Source: Ruminococcus flavefaciens FD-1 (lineage in GTDB: Bacteria; Bacillota; Clostridia; Oscillospirales; Ruminococcaceae). From it: a DNA stretch of 64,000 bases. Location of the stretch: contig ACOK01000108.1 in assembly GCA_000174895.1 (NCBI GenBank), forward strand, positions 1 through 64,000, written 5' to 3'. A model generated the notes under the pieces. It searched no databases. It saw only the letters and a program-made list of their open reading frames with translations, and was not told where the DNA came from. The position numbers and the translations under genes are program-made. Below, one piece after another: positions 1 to 8,979 of this stretch. Each line of letters begins with the position of its first letter. Position 1 is the first letter of the stretch.

Positions 1-39
1 TATATGAGTACCAAGGTATATCCAGTGGATGTTTATCCA

Positions 40-2796
40 TTATTTGTCATTTTCTGAAGTTGTGTTCATTTCCGATTCCGGAAGTTTATCTATAAGCTGA
101 GAAAGCAGCTTCTGGATGGAAAGGGCATCCTTATTGGTTATACCGTCGCCTTTATTGTAAACGTCGCCATTAACCTTGCCTTGTGCGGTAATGTGATTTT
201 TCTCTGTTCCCTTTTCACCGTACTTCGATGGATTTGAAATGGACTGCATTATAAGCACAGCGTCTGATATATCCACATTATTATCGCAGTTTGCATCGCC
301 AATCGGAGAAATGACCTCGAATTTTCTTTTGCTTCCGTATGCAAACCGGTATGCAGTAGAATCAGCATAGCCTCTTACAGTAGTACTCCTCGGCATGGTC
401 AGGAAATTCTCGCCGTCAGGAGCAATAAAGCACTCCGGATTGAGGAATGTTATGGTTTTCAGTCTGTCAGCATACTCAAATACCATGCCTACAGATTTCA
501 CAGAAGCAGGAACCGTAAATTCAGTCAGACCGGTACAGAATTCAAATGCACCGCTCTCTATTACAGTCACGCTGTCAGGAATGTTAACTTTTTTCAGATT
601 CTCACATCCGCAGAACATACCGCCTGAAATTTTCCCTATACCATCAGGTATAGTAAATTCTTCAAGTTTATCGCAGTTACTGAAAGCATAGTTTCCGATA
701 GTTTTAAGTGAATCCGGGAACTTAACGGATGTTATTTCCGAACCATCAAATGCATGACCGCATATTTCCGTAACTCCCTCGGGGATGACTACTTCGCCCT
801 TGCACTGCGTACCGTCAAAGACCTTATTGTTAAAGATGATTAGCTCGCTGCCTTTTCTGATACTGTCAAGCCATGGAGTACCTTTGAACATTGCGTTGGA
901 GATATCGATATTTTCGGGAAGCTTGACCTCAGCAAGAGAAGTGCAGTTCATAAATACATCAATGCCTAATTTGCAGCCTTCGGGTATCTTTATGCTTTCA
1001 AGCGATTTGCAGTTAGAGAAAGCTGCCATTTCAATTTCTTTGACACTGTCCGGAATATCGATCTCTTTAAGACTCTGACAGTTACTGAAAGCAAAAAAGC
1101 CGATTTTTTTGATATTATCGTGCAGCGTCACTTTTTCAAGTGAAGTGCATCCTGAGAAACTGTTTGAACTTATCTCGGTAATATTCGCAGGAATAGTCAC
1201 TTCCGTCAGTCCGCTGCAGCCGTTGAAACAATACGGGCTTAATTCTGTAACAGCTGAAGGTATGGTGATCTCCTTCAATCCTGCACAGCCCTTGAATGCC
1301 TCAGAATTTATCTCGGTGACCGTTTCTGGAAGCTCCATTTTTTCAAGCTTTCCGCAGGAACCGAATGCCTGCTTTCCTATCTTTTCAAGTTTGGCAGGAA
1401 GAAATATCTCGCTGAGGGAGATGCATCCATCAAAAGTGCCGTCCCTTATCTCTTTCACTGTATCAGGAAGTTTCACCCATTCAAGGGCAGTACAGCCGCT
1501 GAAACAATTACTTCCTATTTCTTGCACATCGCCCGATATCTTAGCAAGTTCAAGAGAAGTGCATCCGGAAAAACAGCTGTCCCCTATCTTTTTGACATTT
1601 GGGTCGATGATCACCCTTGTTAAATTAGTATTGCCTTCAAATGCTCTCGGACTTATCTCAAACACAAAACACGGGACCGTAAATGAATCGCCTTTGTAAT
1701 TACGTCCGTCAACAAGACAGTGATCGATAACAACTATACCGTCTGAGTTATCAAATTTCTCAATAAAGTCAGTATTTTCAAAAGGTGCCAGACCGTAAGA
1801 TATATTGTGATTCAGCAGTTCTACTTCATCAAGGCAGAGACAGTTCCTGAATGCATAGGAGCCTATTTTCGTCACGCTTTCAGGAATAGTTATCCTTTCC
1901 ATGTAACCGCAGCTTTCAAACGCCGAATCTCCTATAGAAACAACACTTTCGGGGATAGTGATATCCATGAGGACCTTGCATCTACTGAAACAGTACGCAG
2001 GTATCTCGGTTATAGTTTCAGACAGTCTTATATCAGTCAGACTTATACAGTTGATGAACGCAGACTCTCCTATACTCTTAACGGAATCCGGGATATACAC
2101 GCTTTTCAGATCCTGACAGCCACCAAATGCAAGGTAATTTATTGATGTAACGGGTATACCGTTTATCTCCTCGGGGATAGTTACCTCAGCAGCTGCTTTG
2201 TCACAGCTGATTATGGCTATTTCTCCGTTTACTATCTCGCCTGTGATATCGCCGTACTTCACCTTAGTCTCATAATCAATAAAAGAAAGATTCTCTCTGT
2301 ATGAGTACAATTCGGCAGTTGAATCTTTTTTGCCGTACAGTGTGATATCACCCGAAAACGGCCTTGAATCCTGCGGTATCTCAAGTTCAGCATTTTCTAC
2401 TCTCACCCATCTGAGTGAAGAACTTGAATCACTGGAAAAAGCATAGTCTTCCACCCTTTTTATGCTTTCGGGAAGAATGATACCTGTTACATTCGTCTCA
2501 TTAAAGAAAGCATCTTTCGCAACCGTTGTCACAGGGTATCCTTCAATTTCTGTAGGAAGGCTTACCTCAGGGATATCGCTCTTGTCAAAGTAATAATTGT
2601 CGATCTTCACTTCGCCGTTTTCAATGGTATAACAGATTATGCCGTATTCCGTTTTCAGTTCTCCGGATACAGGCGCAGTTTCGCCGTCTGCACAGGCTGT
2701 GACATATCCGTTATTTCCGTTCACGGGCATACTTGTCATTGCAGAAGATGTTATAACCGACAGGGCTGTCAGCACAAGAATGATACTTTTTTTCAT
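40..2796 (-). CDS. Secreted BspA-like leucine-rich repeat protein with C-terminal dockerin
   Basis: A 918-residue exported protein. Residues 1-25 form a signal peptide (MKKS then a hydrophobic stretch). From about residue 55 to 810 it is built of tandem LRR_5/BspA-type repeats of about 23 residues with the pattern IGxxAFxxCxxLxxVxIPxSV. From residue 833 there is a type I dockerin with two Ca-binding loops (GDANCDNNVD and GDGITNKDAL). Dockerins bind cohesins on scaffoldins, so the protein is probably cell-surface or cellulosome attached; BspA-type repeats usually mediate protein or host-surface binding. The start at 2796 has a GAAAGGAG site upstream. No catalytic domain is visible. Long plus-strand frames across it are shadows of the repeats. 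The dockerin closely resembles that of the 10247-13321 protein. Confidence 0.9.
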   Translation of the reverse strand: MKKSIILVLTALSVITSSAMTSMPVNGNNGYVTACADGETAPVSGELKTEYGIICYTIENGEVKIDNYYFDKSDIPEVSLPTEIEGYPVTTVAKDAFFNETNVTGIILPESIKRVEDYAFSSDSSSSLRWVRVENAELEIPQDSRPFSGDITLYGKKDSTAELYSYRENLSFIDYETKVKYGDITGEIVNGEIAIISCDKAAAEVTIPEEINGIPVTSINYLAFGGCQDLKSVYIPDSVKSIGESAFINCISLTDIRLSETITEIPAYCFSRCKVLMDITIPESVVSIGDSAFESCGYMERITIPESVTKIGSYAFRNCLCLDEVELLNHNISYGLAPFENTDFIEKFDNSDGIVVIDHCLVDGRNYKGDSFTVPCFVFEISPRAFEGNTNLTRVIIDPNVKKIGDSCFSGCTSLELAKISGDVQEIGSNCFSGCTALEWVKLPDTVKEIRDGTFDGCISLSEIFLPAKLEKIGKQAFGSCGKLEKMELPETVTEINSEAFKGCAGLKEITIPSAVTELSPYCFNGCSGLTEVTIPANITEISSNSFSGCTSLEKVTLHDNIKKIGFFAFSNCQSLKEIDIPDSVKEIEMAAFSNCKSLESIKIPEGCKLGIDVFMNCTSLAEVKLPENIDISNAMFKGTPWLDSIRKGSELIIFNNKVFDGTQCKGEVVIPEGVTEICGHAFDGSEITSVKFPDSLKTIGNYAFSNCDKLEEFTIPDGIGKISGGMFCGCENLKKVNIPDSVTVIESGAFEFCTGLTEFTVPASVKSVGMVFEYADRLKTITFLNPECFIAPDGENFLTMPRSTTVRGYADSTAYRFAYGSKRKFEVISPIGDANCDNNVDISDAVLIMQSISNPSKYGEKGTEKNHITAQGKVNGDVYNKGDGITNKDALSIQKLLSQLIDKLPESEMNTTSENDK

Positions 2797-2904
2797 TGTT
2801 ATCTCTCCTTTCGCTCAAGGCACATTTGACATTATGCACTACGTCTTTCCACTATCTATTGGTTATATTATACATCACCCCTATTTGATTGTCAATAAGC
2901 AGTA

Positions 2905-3588
2905 TCACTTGTTTTTCTCGGCTTCTCTTTCAAGATGAGTTTCGAGATCGGCAAGTCTTGTGGGTATCGGGATGTGGCTTTCCTTGTCAGTCAGCATCAT
3001 CGCCAGTTTGCAGGCGGTATCGATAGTTATATTATTTCCGACGGATACAAACACAGGCTTCACATCCTTATGGGTACGCAGCGCCCTGCCGTAAACTTCG
3101 CCTTCTATGACGATATCGGTGTAGCCTCCCGCTTCGTTTTCGGGCATGATGAAATCCGTCTTTCTGTCGGCACGGAAATATGTCTTGGCAATTCCTATCG
3201 TTGGCTTGTCAAGGTAAAAAGAAGCATGGGTAGCTATTCCCATATGCCGTGGATGAAGATATCCGTTGCCGTCAAAAACATAAATATCGGGCTTTACCTC
3301 CAGAAGCTCAACTGTTTTCAGAACCAGAGGAAGCTCTCTGAATGCAAGAAATCCCGGCATATACGGCACATCTATCCTGCCGCTGAAGTGCTGCTTTTCT
3401 ATTACCTCGTGAGTTTTTATGTCTATGACAACAATACAGCATACCGCATATTCATCGTCGCCTTTTTTCCAGTAAGCAAGGTCAACACCCGCAGCTGTTT
3501 CAAGTTCGTCAATATCAAAGCTGTCACAGAGCGATATCTTCTGACTAAGTTCATTCTGTACAGCCATATACTCGGCTTCATTTTTCAT
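2905..3588 (-). CDS. nfi: Endonuclease V (deoxyinosine 3' endonuclease)
   Basis: A 227-residue protein of normal length for endonuclease V, the repair enzyme that nicks DNA one base 3' of deoxyinosine. Family landmarks are in order: GVDLAY with metal ligand Asp36, YMPGFLAFRELP with Glu85, and FDGNGYLHPRHMGIATH with Asp106, then PTIGIAK. The start at 3588 follows AAGGAGG at good spacing. It stands alone, divergent from the response regulator gene at 3802; a near-perfect AT-rich palindrome sits just upstream. Confidence 0.93.
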   Translation of the reverse strand: MKNEAEYMAVQNELSQKISLCDSFDIDELETAAGVDLAYWKKGDDEYAVCCIVVIDIKTHEVIEKQHFSGRIDVPYMPGFLAFRELPLVLKTVELLEVKPDIYVFDGNGYLHPRHMGIATHASFYLDKPTIGIAKTYFRADRKTDFIMPENEAGGYTDIVIEGEVYGRALRTHKDVKPVFVSVGNNITIDTACKLAMMLTDKESHIPIPTRLADLETHLEREAEKNK

Positions 3589-3600
3589 ATGTATACCTCC

Positions 3601-3633
3601 TTGATATAATATAATGATATTATATCATATCAA
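3601..3633. promoter_or_regulatory. AT-rich palindrome upstream of endonuclease V
   Basis: The arms TTGATATAATATA and TATATCATATCAA are reverse complements at 12 of 13 positions and face each other across a short centre. On the minus strand it contains TTGATA and TATAAT-like hexamers, so it may be promoter, operator or both for nfi. The reading is from sequence symmetry only. Confidence 0.4.
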
Positions 3634-3683
3634 GACGGATTTGTCGATATCTGAAAATCAGCGGAGAACAGTTCTGACAATCT

Positions 3684-3736
3684 TAAGAAAATCATAAGAA
3701 TTTCAACGGTTCAAAATAAGAATAGCATGATATAAT
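3684..3736 (+). promoter_or_regulatory. Probable autoregulated promoter of the VanRS-like pair
   Basis: A perfect TATAAT sits at 3731-3736. Upstream lie two direct TAAGAA half-sites at 3684 and 3695, exactly 11 bp apart, the one-turn spacing typical of OmpR/PhoB-family dimers. No good -35 hexamer is visible at 3708-3713, which fits an activator-dependent promoter. The regulator that would bind is probably the gene immediately downstream. Confidence 0.45.
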
Positions 3737-3801
3737 ATTGACAGAAAGCAAGAGAAGCTTTAAAATAGAATATGAAAACTATTATGATAAGGATGATGAA
3801 A

Positions 3802-4506
3802 ATGAATCTCGAAAACTCCGCAATACTTGTCGTGGACGATGATCATGATATAGTAAACGCTATTGCAAAGCTCCTCGGAAAGGAGGGCTACATTATTTAT
3901 AAGGCTTACAACGGGCTTGAAGCTATCGATATGCTGATGCAGCATGAGATCCAACTCATACTAATCGATGTCATGATGCCTAAGCTTGACGGTCTTTCAG
4001 CTATGATGAAGATAAGAGAGAAAAATAATATTCCCATTATCGTTCTATCTGCTAAATCAGAAGACAGTGACAAGATCCTCGGACTTTCCATGGGTGCTGA
4101 CGATTACATAACAAAGCCGTACAATCCTATGGAGCTTGTTGCAAGAGTCAATTCAAATCTCCGCAGATACCTTAGTCTCGGTGCAGCAGGCAGTACAATG
4201 TCTGACAACAAACTGAGGATAGGCGGTCTTGAACTTGACAAGGATGCAAGACAGATAACTCTTGACGGCGAACCTGTGAAATTCACTCCCACTGAGTACA
4301 AAATAACCGAACTTCTCATGGAAAATGCAGGACGCACTTTTTCGGCTGAGGATATCTATTCCCGCATATGGAACGAAGATTCCTACTCTGTTGAAAATAC
4401 CGTTATGGTACACATAAGGCATATCAGAGAAAAAATAGAGATAAACCCGAGTGAGCCGAGATATCTTAAAGTAGTCTGGGGTATAGGCTACAAAATGGAG
4501 AAGTGA
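3802..4506 (+). CDS. OmpR-family response regulator (VanR-like)
   Basis: A receiver domain followed by a C-terminal winged helix. The receiver shows the acidic triad VVDDDHD, the phospho-acceptor Asp in LIDVMMPKLDG, the Ser/Thr in VLSAKSED and the Lys in YITKPYNP. The output domain has FTPTEYKITELLM and VMVHIRHIREKI, with the C-terminal hairpin VWGIGYKME. I chose ATG 3802 (AAGG 9 bases upstream, the receiver begins at once); an in-frame ATG at 3772 would add ten residues. It is the first gene of a pair with the kinase at 4578. A hairpin resembling the MITE ends sits between the two genes. Confidence 0.92.
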   Translation: MNLENSAILVVDDDHDIVNAIAKLLGKEGYIIYKAYNGLEAIDMLMQHEIQLILIDVMMPKLDGLSAMMKIREKNNIPIIVLSAKSEDSDKILGLSMGADDYITKPYNPMELVARVNSNLRRYLSLGAAGSTMSDNKLRIGGLELDKDARQITLDGEPVKFTPTEYKITELLMENAGRTFSAEDIYSRIWNEDSYSVENTVMVHIRHIREKIEINPSEPRYLKVVWGIGYKMEK

Positions 4507-4509
4507 TAT

Positions 4510-4557
4510 AGGCAACGCCGCACAAAGCCCACCTTACGGTTTTGTACGGTGTTACCT
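4510..4557. repeat. Short hairpin element with MITE-like ends
   Basis: The arm 4510-4529 begins AGGCAACGCCGCACAAAGCC and the arm 4538-4557 is its imperfect reverse complement (16 of 20). The same 20-base end is perfect in the 176-bp element at 18426-18601, so this is probably a deletion derivative or solo-end form of that family. It lies between the response regulator stop and the ribosome binding site of the kinase, where it could fold in the mRNA and alter the regulator to kinase ratio. Confidence 0.65.
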
Positions 4558-4577
4558 CAAGAAGGAGAGAACAATCA

Positions 4578-6854
4578 ATGAAAGTATTAGGTAACAAATT
4601 TCTAAGAGCGGTCGCTTTTGTTACCGCTTGTGTGATCTTAGGTATCACAGCCGCTTTAGCAGCGGGATATGAGAATGATTATGAGAAAAAAGCAAAAGAA
4701 TTCAATACATCGGATATACAGCAAAAATACTCGGATGACTTCAATGAACTTAATCAAAAGCTGTGGAGCATTGCGAATATGTACCTGAGAAACCTCGACA
4801 GCGACGGAAAATTCACAGGTACAAAGTTCTTCAAAGCAGGCACAGAGAAAGCTATGAAGGATATCGGTCTTATGGACAAAGACGGCAACATCACTGTCGG
4901 TGACTATGATGACTTTGAATATATCCTCGAATATAAGGGAAATTCCATTTCCAACACCAAGAAAAGCAAGTCTGATTTTGATGCAGGTTATTCATTTATA
5001 CAGAAAAATGACATTACGAATTATCCCGATAATCTCCCTTACGGCATCAGCATCTACTCCCCGATGATGAGCTGGTATACCACCGATTACGGCCTGACAT
5101 ACTACAATCTTCCGGCACAGATATCTGACAGATCTATCGCCATATTCGATTTCGACACTAAGGGACTGCCATCATATATAGATGATCGTGGAGCACAGAT
5201 ATTCTACAAGGAAGACGGCTCTACTCCCATCCCTGTTGAGAATAAGGAAGACTTAAACGAAGTCTCCCCCGATGAATCTCAGGATGGATTAGGACAGATC
5301 TCATCAAACAGTCACTACATCGAGCAGAACGGCAAAAAATACCTGTATTTTGCAGGCGATGACCGTCCGATCTCAATTTACATCAGCCCGTCAAAAGCCA
5401 TCATAGATCAGCTTGAAGAGCAGAATGAACTTCAGGTCCAGATCGACAAAGATATGAACGACAAAATGCTGGGACTTCTCCCCCTTGTTATAGCAGCACT
5501 GGCTCTCGGTTTATTTGTAGTCATTTTCGGCGGCTACGACACAGAGCAGAAGAAATTCGTGCTGAAAGCTCCGAATACAATTTTCACCGAGTTTTATGTC
5601 TTTCTTGCTTTTGCGGCACTTATGGGTGCAGGATTTTTCATTGGAAGTTTCGATGAGTTCTCAAATATTTTCTCAGACGAAAATAAATCATCATTACCGG
5701 CTTATTACGGTATCGCTTACGGTGTAATGTACGCTGTTGGCCTTTTCGCAGTAAACGCTGTCGTTGTTCAGATGAAGTGCAAGTCTATGGTAAAATCTTC
5801 ACTTACCGGCAGGGCAATACTGAAGATAGTCAAAGGAATAAAAGGCATTATCAGTGAACAGATGCTGCGCAGGGATGCACTTACAAAAAGATTTCTCATA
5901 AGGACAGCTGTTGCAGTTATGGCTGAGTGTATAACTATCAGAGCGTTCTATTACAGTGAAGAACTGGTTTTCTTCTTATCGGTCATCTACCTTGCAGCAT
6001 ACATTTTACTTACGATCAGGGATTTCCGTGATATCAACAAGATGAGCGAACACATTTCGGCTATGCAGTCAGGCGATTACACAAAGGTAAAAGTTCCCGA
6101 AACATCGGTAGTTTACGGCATGACAAAGGATCTCAACGAGATATCCGACGGAATGCAGACCGCCGTTGAAAAGCGTGTGCAGTCAGAGAGAATGAAGATC
6201 GACCTGGTGACAAATGTTTCCCATGATCTGAAAACTCCCCTTACATCAATAATCAGCTATATCGACCTTCTCGGTTCTGAGGAGATGTCTCCCGAGGCAA
6301 GGGATTACGTGAAGATACTGGACGAAAAATCAGCAAGACTGAAAGCTATAGTCTCCGATCTTTTCGATCTTGCAAAGGCTACAAGCGGTACTGATATTGC
6401 TAAGGAAAAGCTGGATGCAGTTATCCTTACACAGCAGGTCATCGGCGATATGGCTGACAAAATTGAAAAATACGGCAGAGATGTCCGCACTGAGATAAAG
6501 ACAGAATCCGCACCTGTTATGGGCGACGGAAAAAAGCTGTACAGAGTAATTCAGAATCTGACAGACAATGCGCTGAAATATTCAATGGACGGAACAAGAA
6601 TTTATATTACCGTTTTCCGTGACAACAGTGATGCGGTAATTACCGTGAAGAACATTTCTGCTGAGGAAATGAACTTCACAGCTGAAGAGATAACAGAACG
6701 ATTCGCAAGAGGAGACAGTTCAAGATCAACCGAAGGAAGCGGTCTCGGACTCTCAATTGCAAAAAGCTTCACTGAAGCAAACGGAGGTCTGTTCAATGTG
6801 CTGATAGACGGAGATATGTTCACGGCAGAAGTAAGACTTCCGATAACCGAATAA
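4578..6854 (+). CDS. Sensor histidine kinase with multi-helix membrane region
   Basis: A 758-residue kinase partnered with the preceding regulator. It has an N-terminal membrane anchor, a roughly 260-residue extracytoplasmic domain, about five further transmembrane segments between residues 300 and 500 (for example LLPLVIAALALGLFVVI), a HAMP-like linker, a HisKA domain with the phospho-accepting His in NVSHDLKTPLTS near residue 547, and an HATPase domain with N-box NLTDNALKYS and G2 box GSGLGLSIAKS. The G1 box is the divergent KNIS form rather than DxGxG, which I believe is common in VanS-like Clostridial kinases. ATG 4578 follows GAAGGAGAG at 8 bases; the upstream in-frame ATG at 4542 lies inside the hairpin element. 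Confidence 0.9.
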   Translation: MKVLGNKFLRAVAFVTACVILGITAALAAGYENDYEKKAKEFNTSDIQQKYSDDFNELNQKLWSIANMYLRNLDSDGKFTGTKFFKAGTEKAMKDIGLMDKDGNITVGDYDDFEYILEYKGNSISNTKKSKSDFDAGYSFIQKNDITNYPDNLPYGISIYSPMMSWYTTDYGLTYYNLPAQISDRSIAIFDFDTKGLPSYIDDRGAQIFYKEDGSTPIPVENKEDLNEVSPDESQDGLGQISSNSHYIEQNGKKYLYFAGDDRPISIYISPSKAIIDQLEEQNELQVQIDKDMNDKMLGLLPLVIAALALGLFVVIFGGYDTEQKKFVLKAPNTIFTEFYVFLAFAALMGAGFFIGSFDEFSNIFSDENKSSLPAYYGIAYGVMYAVGLFAVNAVVVQMKCKSMVKSSLTGRAILKIVKGIKGIISEQMLRRDALTKRFLIRTAVAVMAECITIRAFYYSEELVFFLSVIYLAAYILLTIRDFRDINKMSEHISAMQSGDYTKVKVPETSVVYGMTKDLNEISDGMQTAVEKRVQSERMKIDLVTNVSHDLKTPLTSIISYIDLLGSEEMSPEARDYVKILDEKSARLKAIVSDLFDLAKATSGTDIAKEKLDAVILTQQVIGDMADKIEKYGRDVRTEIKTESAPVMGDGKKLYRVIQNLTDNALKYSMDGTRIYITVFRDNSDAVITVKNISAEEMNFTAEEITERFARGDSSRSTEGSGLGLSIAKSFTEANGGLFNVLIDGDMFTAEVRLPITE

Positions 6855-6875
6855 AAGAAAGATAATATAAACACA

Positions 6876-6910
6876 GCGGCAGATGCGATAATTCACATCT
6901 GCCGCTTTTA
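6876..6910. terminator. Bidirectional rho-independent terminator
   Basis: GCGGCAGATG at 6876-6885 pairs perfectly with CATCTGCCGC at 6896-6905 and is followed by a T-run on the plus strand. It ends the kinase transcript and may also serve the convergent pentapeptide gene. Confidence 0.85.
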
Positions 6911-6917
6911 AACTGCA

Positions 6918-7388
6918 TTATACGATTATTTCTGAAAGATCACAGCTTTCCGGCACAGTGTCATTCAGAGTTATTTTTTTGGCACTTGATCGCTTGCCGA
7001 ACCATGCACGGGTAAGGTCGCAGTGATTAAACGTATCATTTTCAAGCACAGTCTCGTAGAGTTCGGTTTTTATAAGTGTGCAGTCAGTAAAAACAGTGTC
7101 ATAGAACTTTGAATTGCTGAGGACTGACTTACCGAGAATACATCCCGTGAAGCTGCATTCATGAAGATCACAGCCTGCGAGGAAGCTTCCGAAAAGGTCG
7201 GTATCCTTGAAATGACAGTTTTTCAGTGTACATCCTAAGACAGCGATGCCCTGTAAATTCCGTCCCTCAATGGTCAGATCCTCAAGCAAAGTATCCTCGA
7301 TAACCGCCTTTTTCCCCTGTTTTTCGTCAGCGCCGCAAGTCATTACCCATTGTTCATGATCGTCGATCATTTGCATTAAAGTATCCAT
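6918..7388 (-). CDS. Pentapeptide-repeat protein
   Basis: A 156-residue protein of which about residues 30-140 are pentapeptide repeats of the A(D/N)Lxx type, for example LKNCHFKDTDLFGSFLAGCD. Such repeats form a right-handed quadrilateral beta helix. Some family members (Qnr, MfpA) mimic DNA and protect gyrase, but nothing here proves that role. It is a single gene convergent with the kinase and ends next to the shared terminator. Confidence 0.85.
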   Translation of the reverse strand: MDTLMQMIDDHEQWVMTCGADEKQGKKAVIEDTLLEDLTIEGRNLQGIAVLGCTLKNCHFKDTDLFGSFLAGCDLHECSFTGCILGKSVLSNSKFYDTVFTDCTLIKTELYETVLENDTFNHCDLTRAWFGKRSSAKKITLNDTVPESCDLSEIIV

Positions 7389-7492
7389 AATCCCTCCCGA
7401 CAGTTTTCACTCGTCCGTGCTGCCTATAAAACTAATGAATGAGTACCGGGATCGATCACTAAATCATTTCAGTATCGATAAAGCGCCTTACA

Positions 7493-8863
7493 TCAGCACT
7501 CCCAATTGTACAAAACATCCGAAAAATCAAGCTTTGAAAGCGCATACTGATTAATGAAGAACTGACAGACGCCAGCATCTCCCCACATTATCTTTCTGCC
7601 CGGATATATCTCAGAATCCGTATTCTTCCATTCCGAACCCAGCTGGAAAAGAAGCACGTCATACTTCTTAGCCTCGGTTTCGCCTCGTGGATCCCACTGG
7701 ATAAAGCATGGATATCCGAACATTCCGTGGCATATACCGCTGTCTTTAAGCAATCCAATCTGTTCCTCGCTGAAAAGATCGATGGCATTGTAGGTCTCGG
7801 AGTATATCCCCATTCTGTTGGATGCGTCCTTTATGACTTCATTTATGCGGACATCTTCGGGTGTCATATATACACGTATCACTTCAAAATCAACAGCAAA
7901 TTCTCCGCTGACCGGGAAACATTCATTTTCCAGTGAAGTAGAAATGCCCAGCTTCCAGACCTGTTCTTCCGTCAGACTTTCATCGATATCACTGTGATAT
8001 ACAACCTTATGACCGTCGTTGCTGCCGTCGAAATAGCGTCCGTAAGACTGGTCAGGGGCTATAAAAAACTGAAGCATACCCTTATTTGGCAGCTTGTTGT
8101 TTTCGGGAAGTTCAGCCAGATTGAACTGTGCAAGCATTACCATTTTTCCGCCATTTCCGTCGGTCGGATAAGGCTTTGACAGGTCCCAGTACGGAACGCC
8201 GCCGATTTTGCTGCTGAACATGGTGGGGATACGTTCAAGATCAAGTTTTATCTCAATGGCATCGGTCCTGGTTTTCTCACATACTGCCTGAAAAATGCGC
8301 TTGATAGTGTCATTTTCCGGAATACGGTCAACTCGGGTGAAGGTGTATTCATCAAAGGTCATCTCCGACATTCTGATACTTTGCCGGATGAGTATAATGC
8401 CGCCGATAAGGGAAATCCCGCTTATAACTGCAAACAGCGCAGTCGGTCCGCCTTTTGCAGCAGCAGCTGAGAATACTGCTATCATAACAACACACAGAAG
8501 CAGAAGTATCACACCTGTCAGCATTGCCGCAGCCGAACCGCCTGTTACTTTGCGGCGTATCCTTACTTTACCGCTTCGTTTCAACTGAAGAAGCTTGTCG
8601 TTTTCCTCAGAGATCCCGGCTGTCATACTTCCGTCGAGAATACCGGCCATTATGCTGAAAATGTCATGTTCGCCGTCTTCCATCAATGTATAATCGTCTT
8701 CTTCATAGTTGACGTAGATCTCCGTTACCTGTCCGTTCTGAACGGCAGAGGCTGAGATATAATCACCGAATACCTCAAGCTTTCCCTGTTTTTCGTCGTA
8801 ATCCGTTCTGTCTTCATTGTCGTATCTTTTTAGCTGTTTGTAAATCTTTTTCAGATCTGCCAT
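7493..8863 (-). CDS. DUF1963 (YwqG-like) protein with two membrane helices
   Basis: A 456-residue protein. The N-terminal 100 residues are soluble, residues about 110-165 contain two hydrophobic helices, and the C-terminal half matches the DUF1963/YwqG pattern: KIGGVPYWDLSKPYP, MVMLAQFNLAELP, GMLQFFI and a late IQWDPR motif. The biochemical role of the family is unknown to me. ATG 8863 is chosen because GAGGTGG lies 5 bases upstream; the in-frame GTG at 8872 overlaps that site. Confidence 0.75.
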   Translation of the reverse strand: MADLKKIYKQLKRYDNEDRTDYDEKQGKLEVFGDYISASAVQNGQVTEIYVNYEEDDYTLMEDGEHDIFSIMAGILDGSMTAGISEENDKLLQLKRSGKVRIRRKVTGGSAAAMLTGVILLLLCVVMIAVFSAAAAKGGPTALFAVISGISLIGGIILIRQSIRMSEMTFDEYTFTRVDRIPENDTIKRIFQAVCEKTRTDAIEIKLDLERIPTMFSSKIGGVPYWDLSKPYPTDGNGGKMVMLAQFNLAELPENNKLPNKGMLQFFIAPDQSYGRYFDGSNDGHKVVYHSDIDESLTEEQVWKLGISTSLENECFPVSGEFAVDFEVIRVYMTPEDVRINEVIKDASNRMGIYSETYNAIDLFSEEQIGLLKDSGICHGMFGYPCFIQWDPRGETEAKKYDVLLFQLGSEWKNTDSEIYPGRKIMWGDAGVCQFFINQYALSKLDFSDVLYNWEC

Positions 8864-8979
8864 TATGCCCACCTCACTTACTATGATATATCTGAATTAT
8901 AACACGAGGGATATAAAAAGTCAATCTCCCTGAGATGCCTTTATTACTGGATATGTTCGGGCTGTCTCTCAGCAGGCGG

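Noticed and set aside
395..2145. Plus-strand open frames across the BspA gene
   Set aside because: They mirror the leucine-rich repeat periodicity of the minus-strand gene, have no ribosome sites and show no domain.
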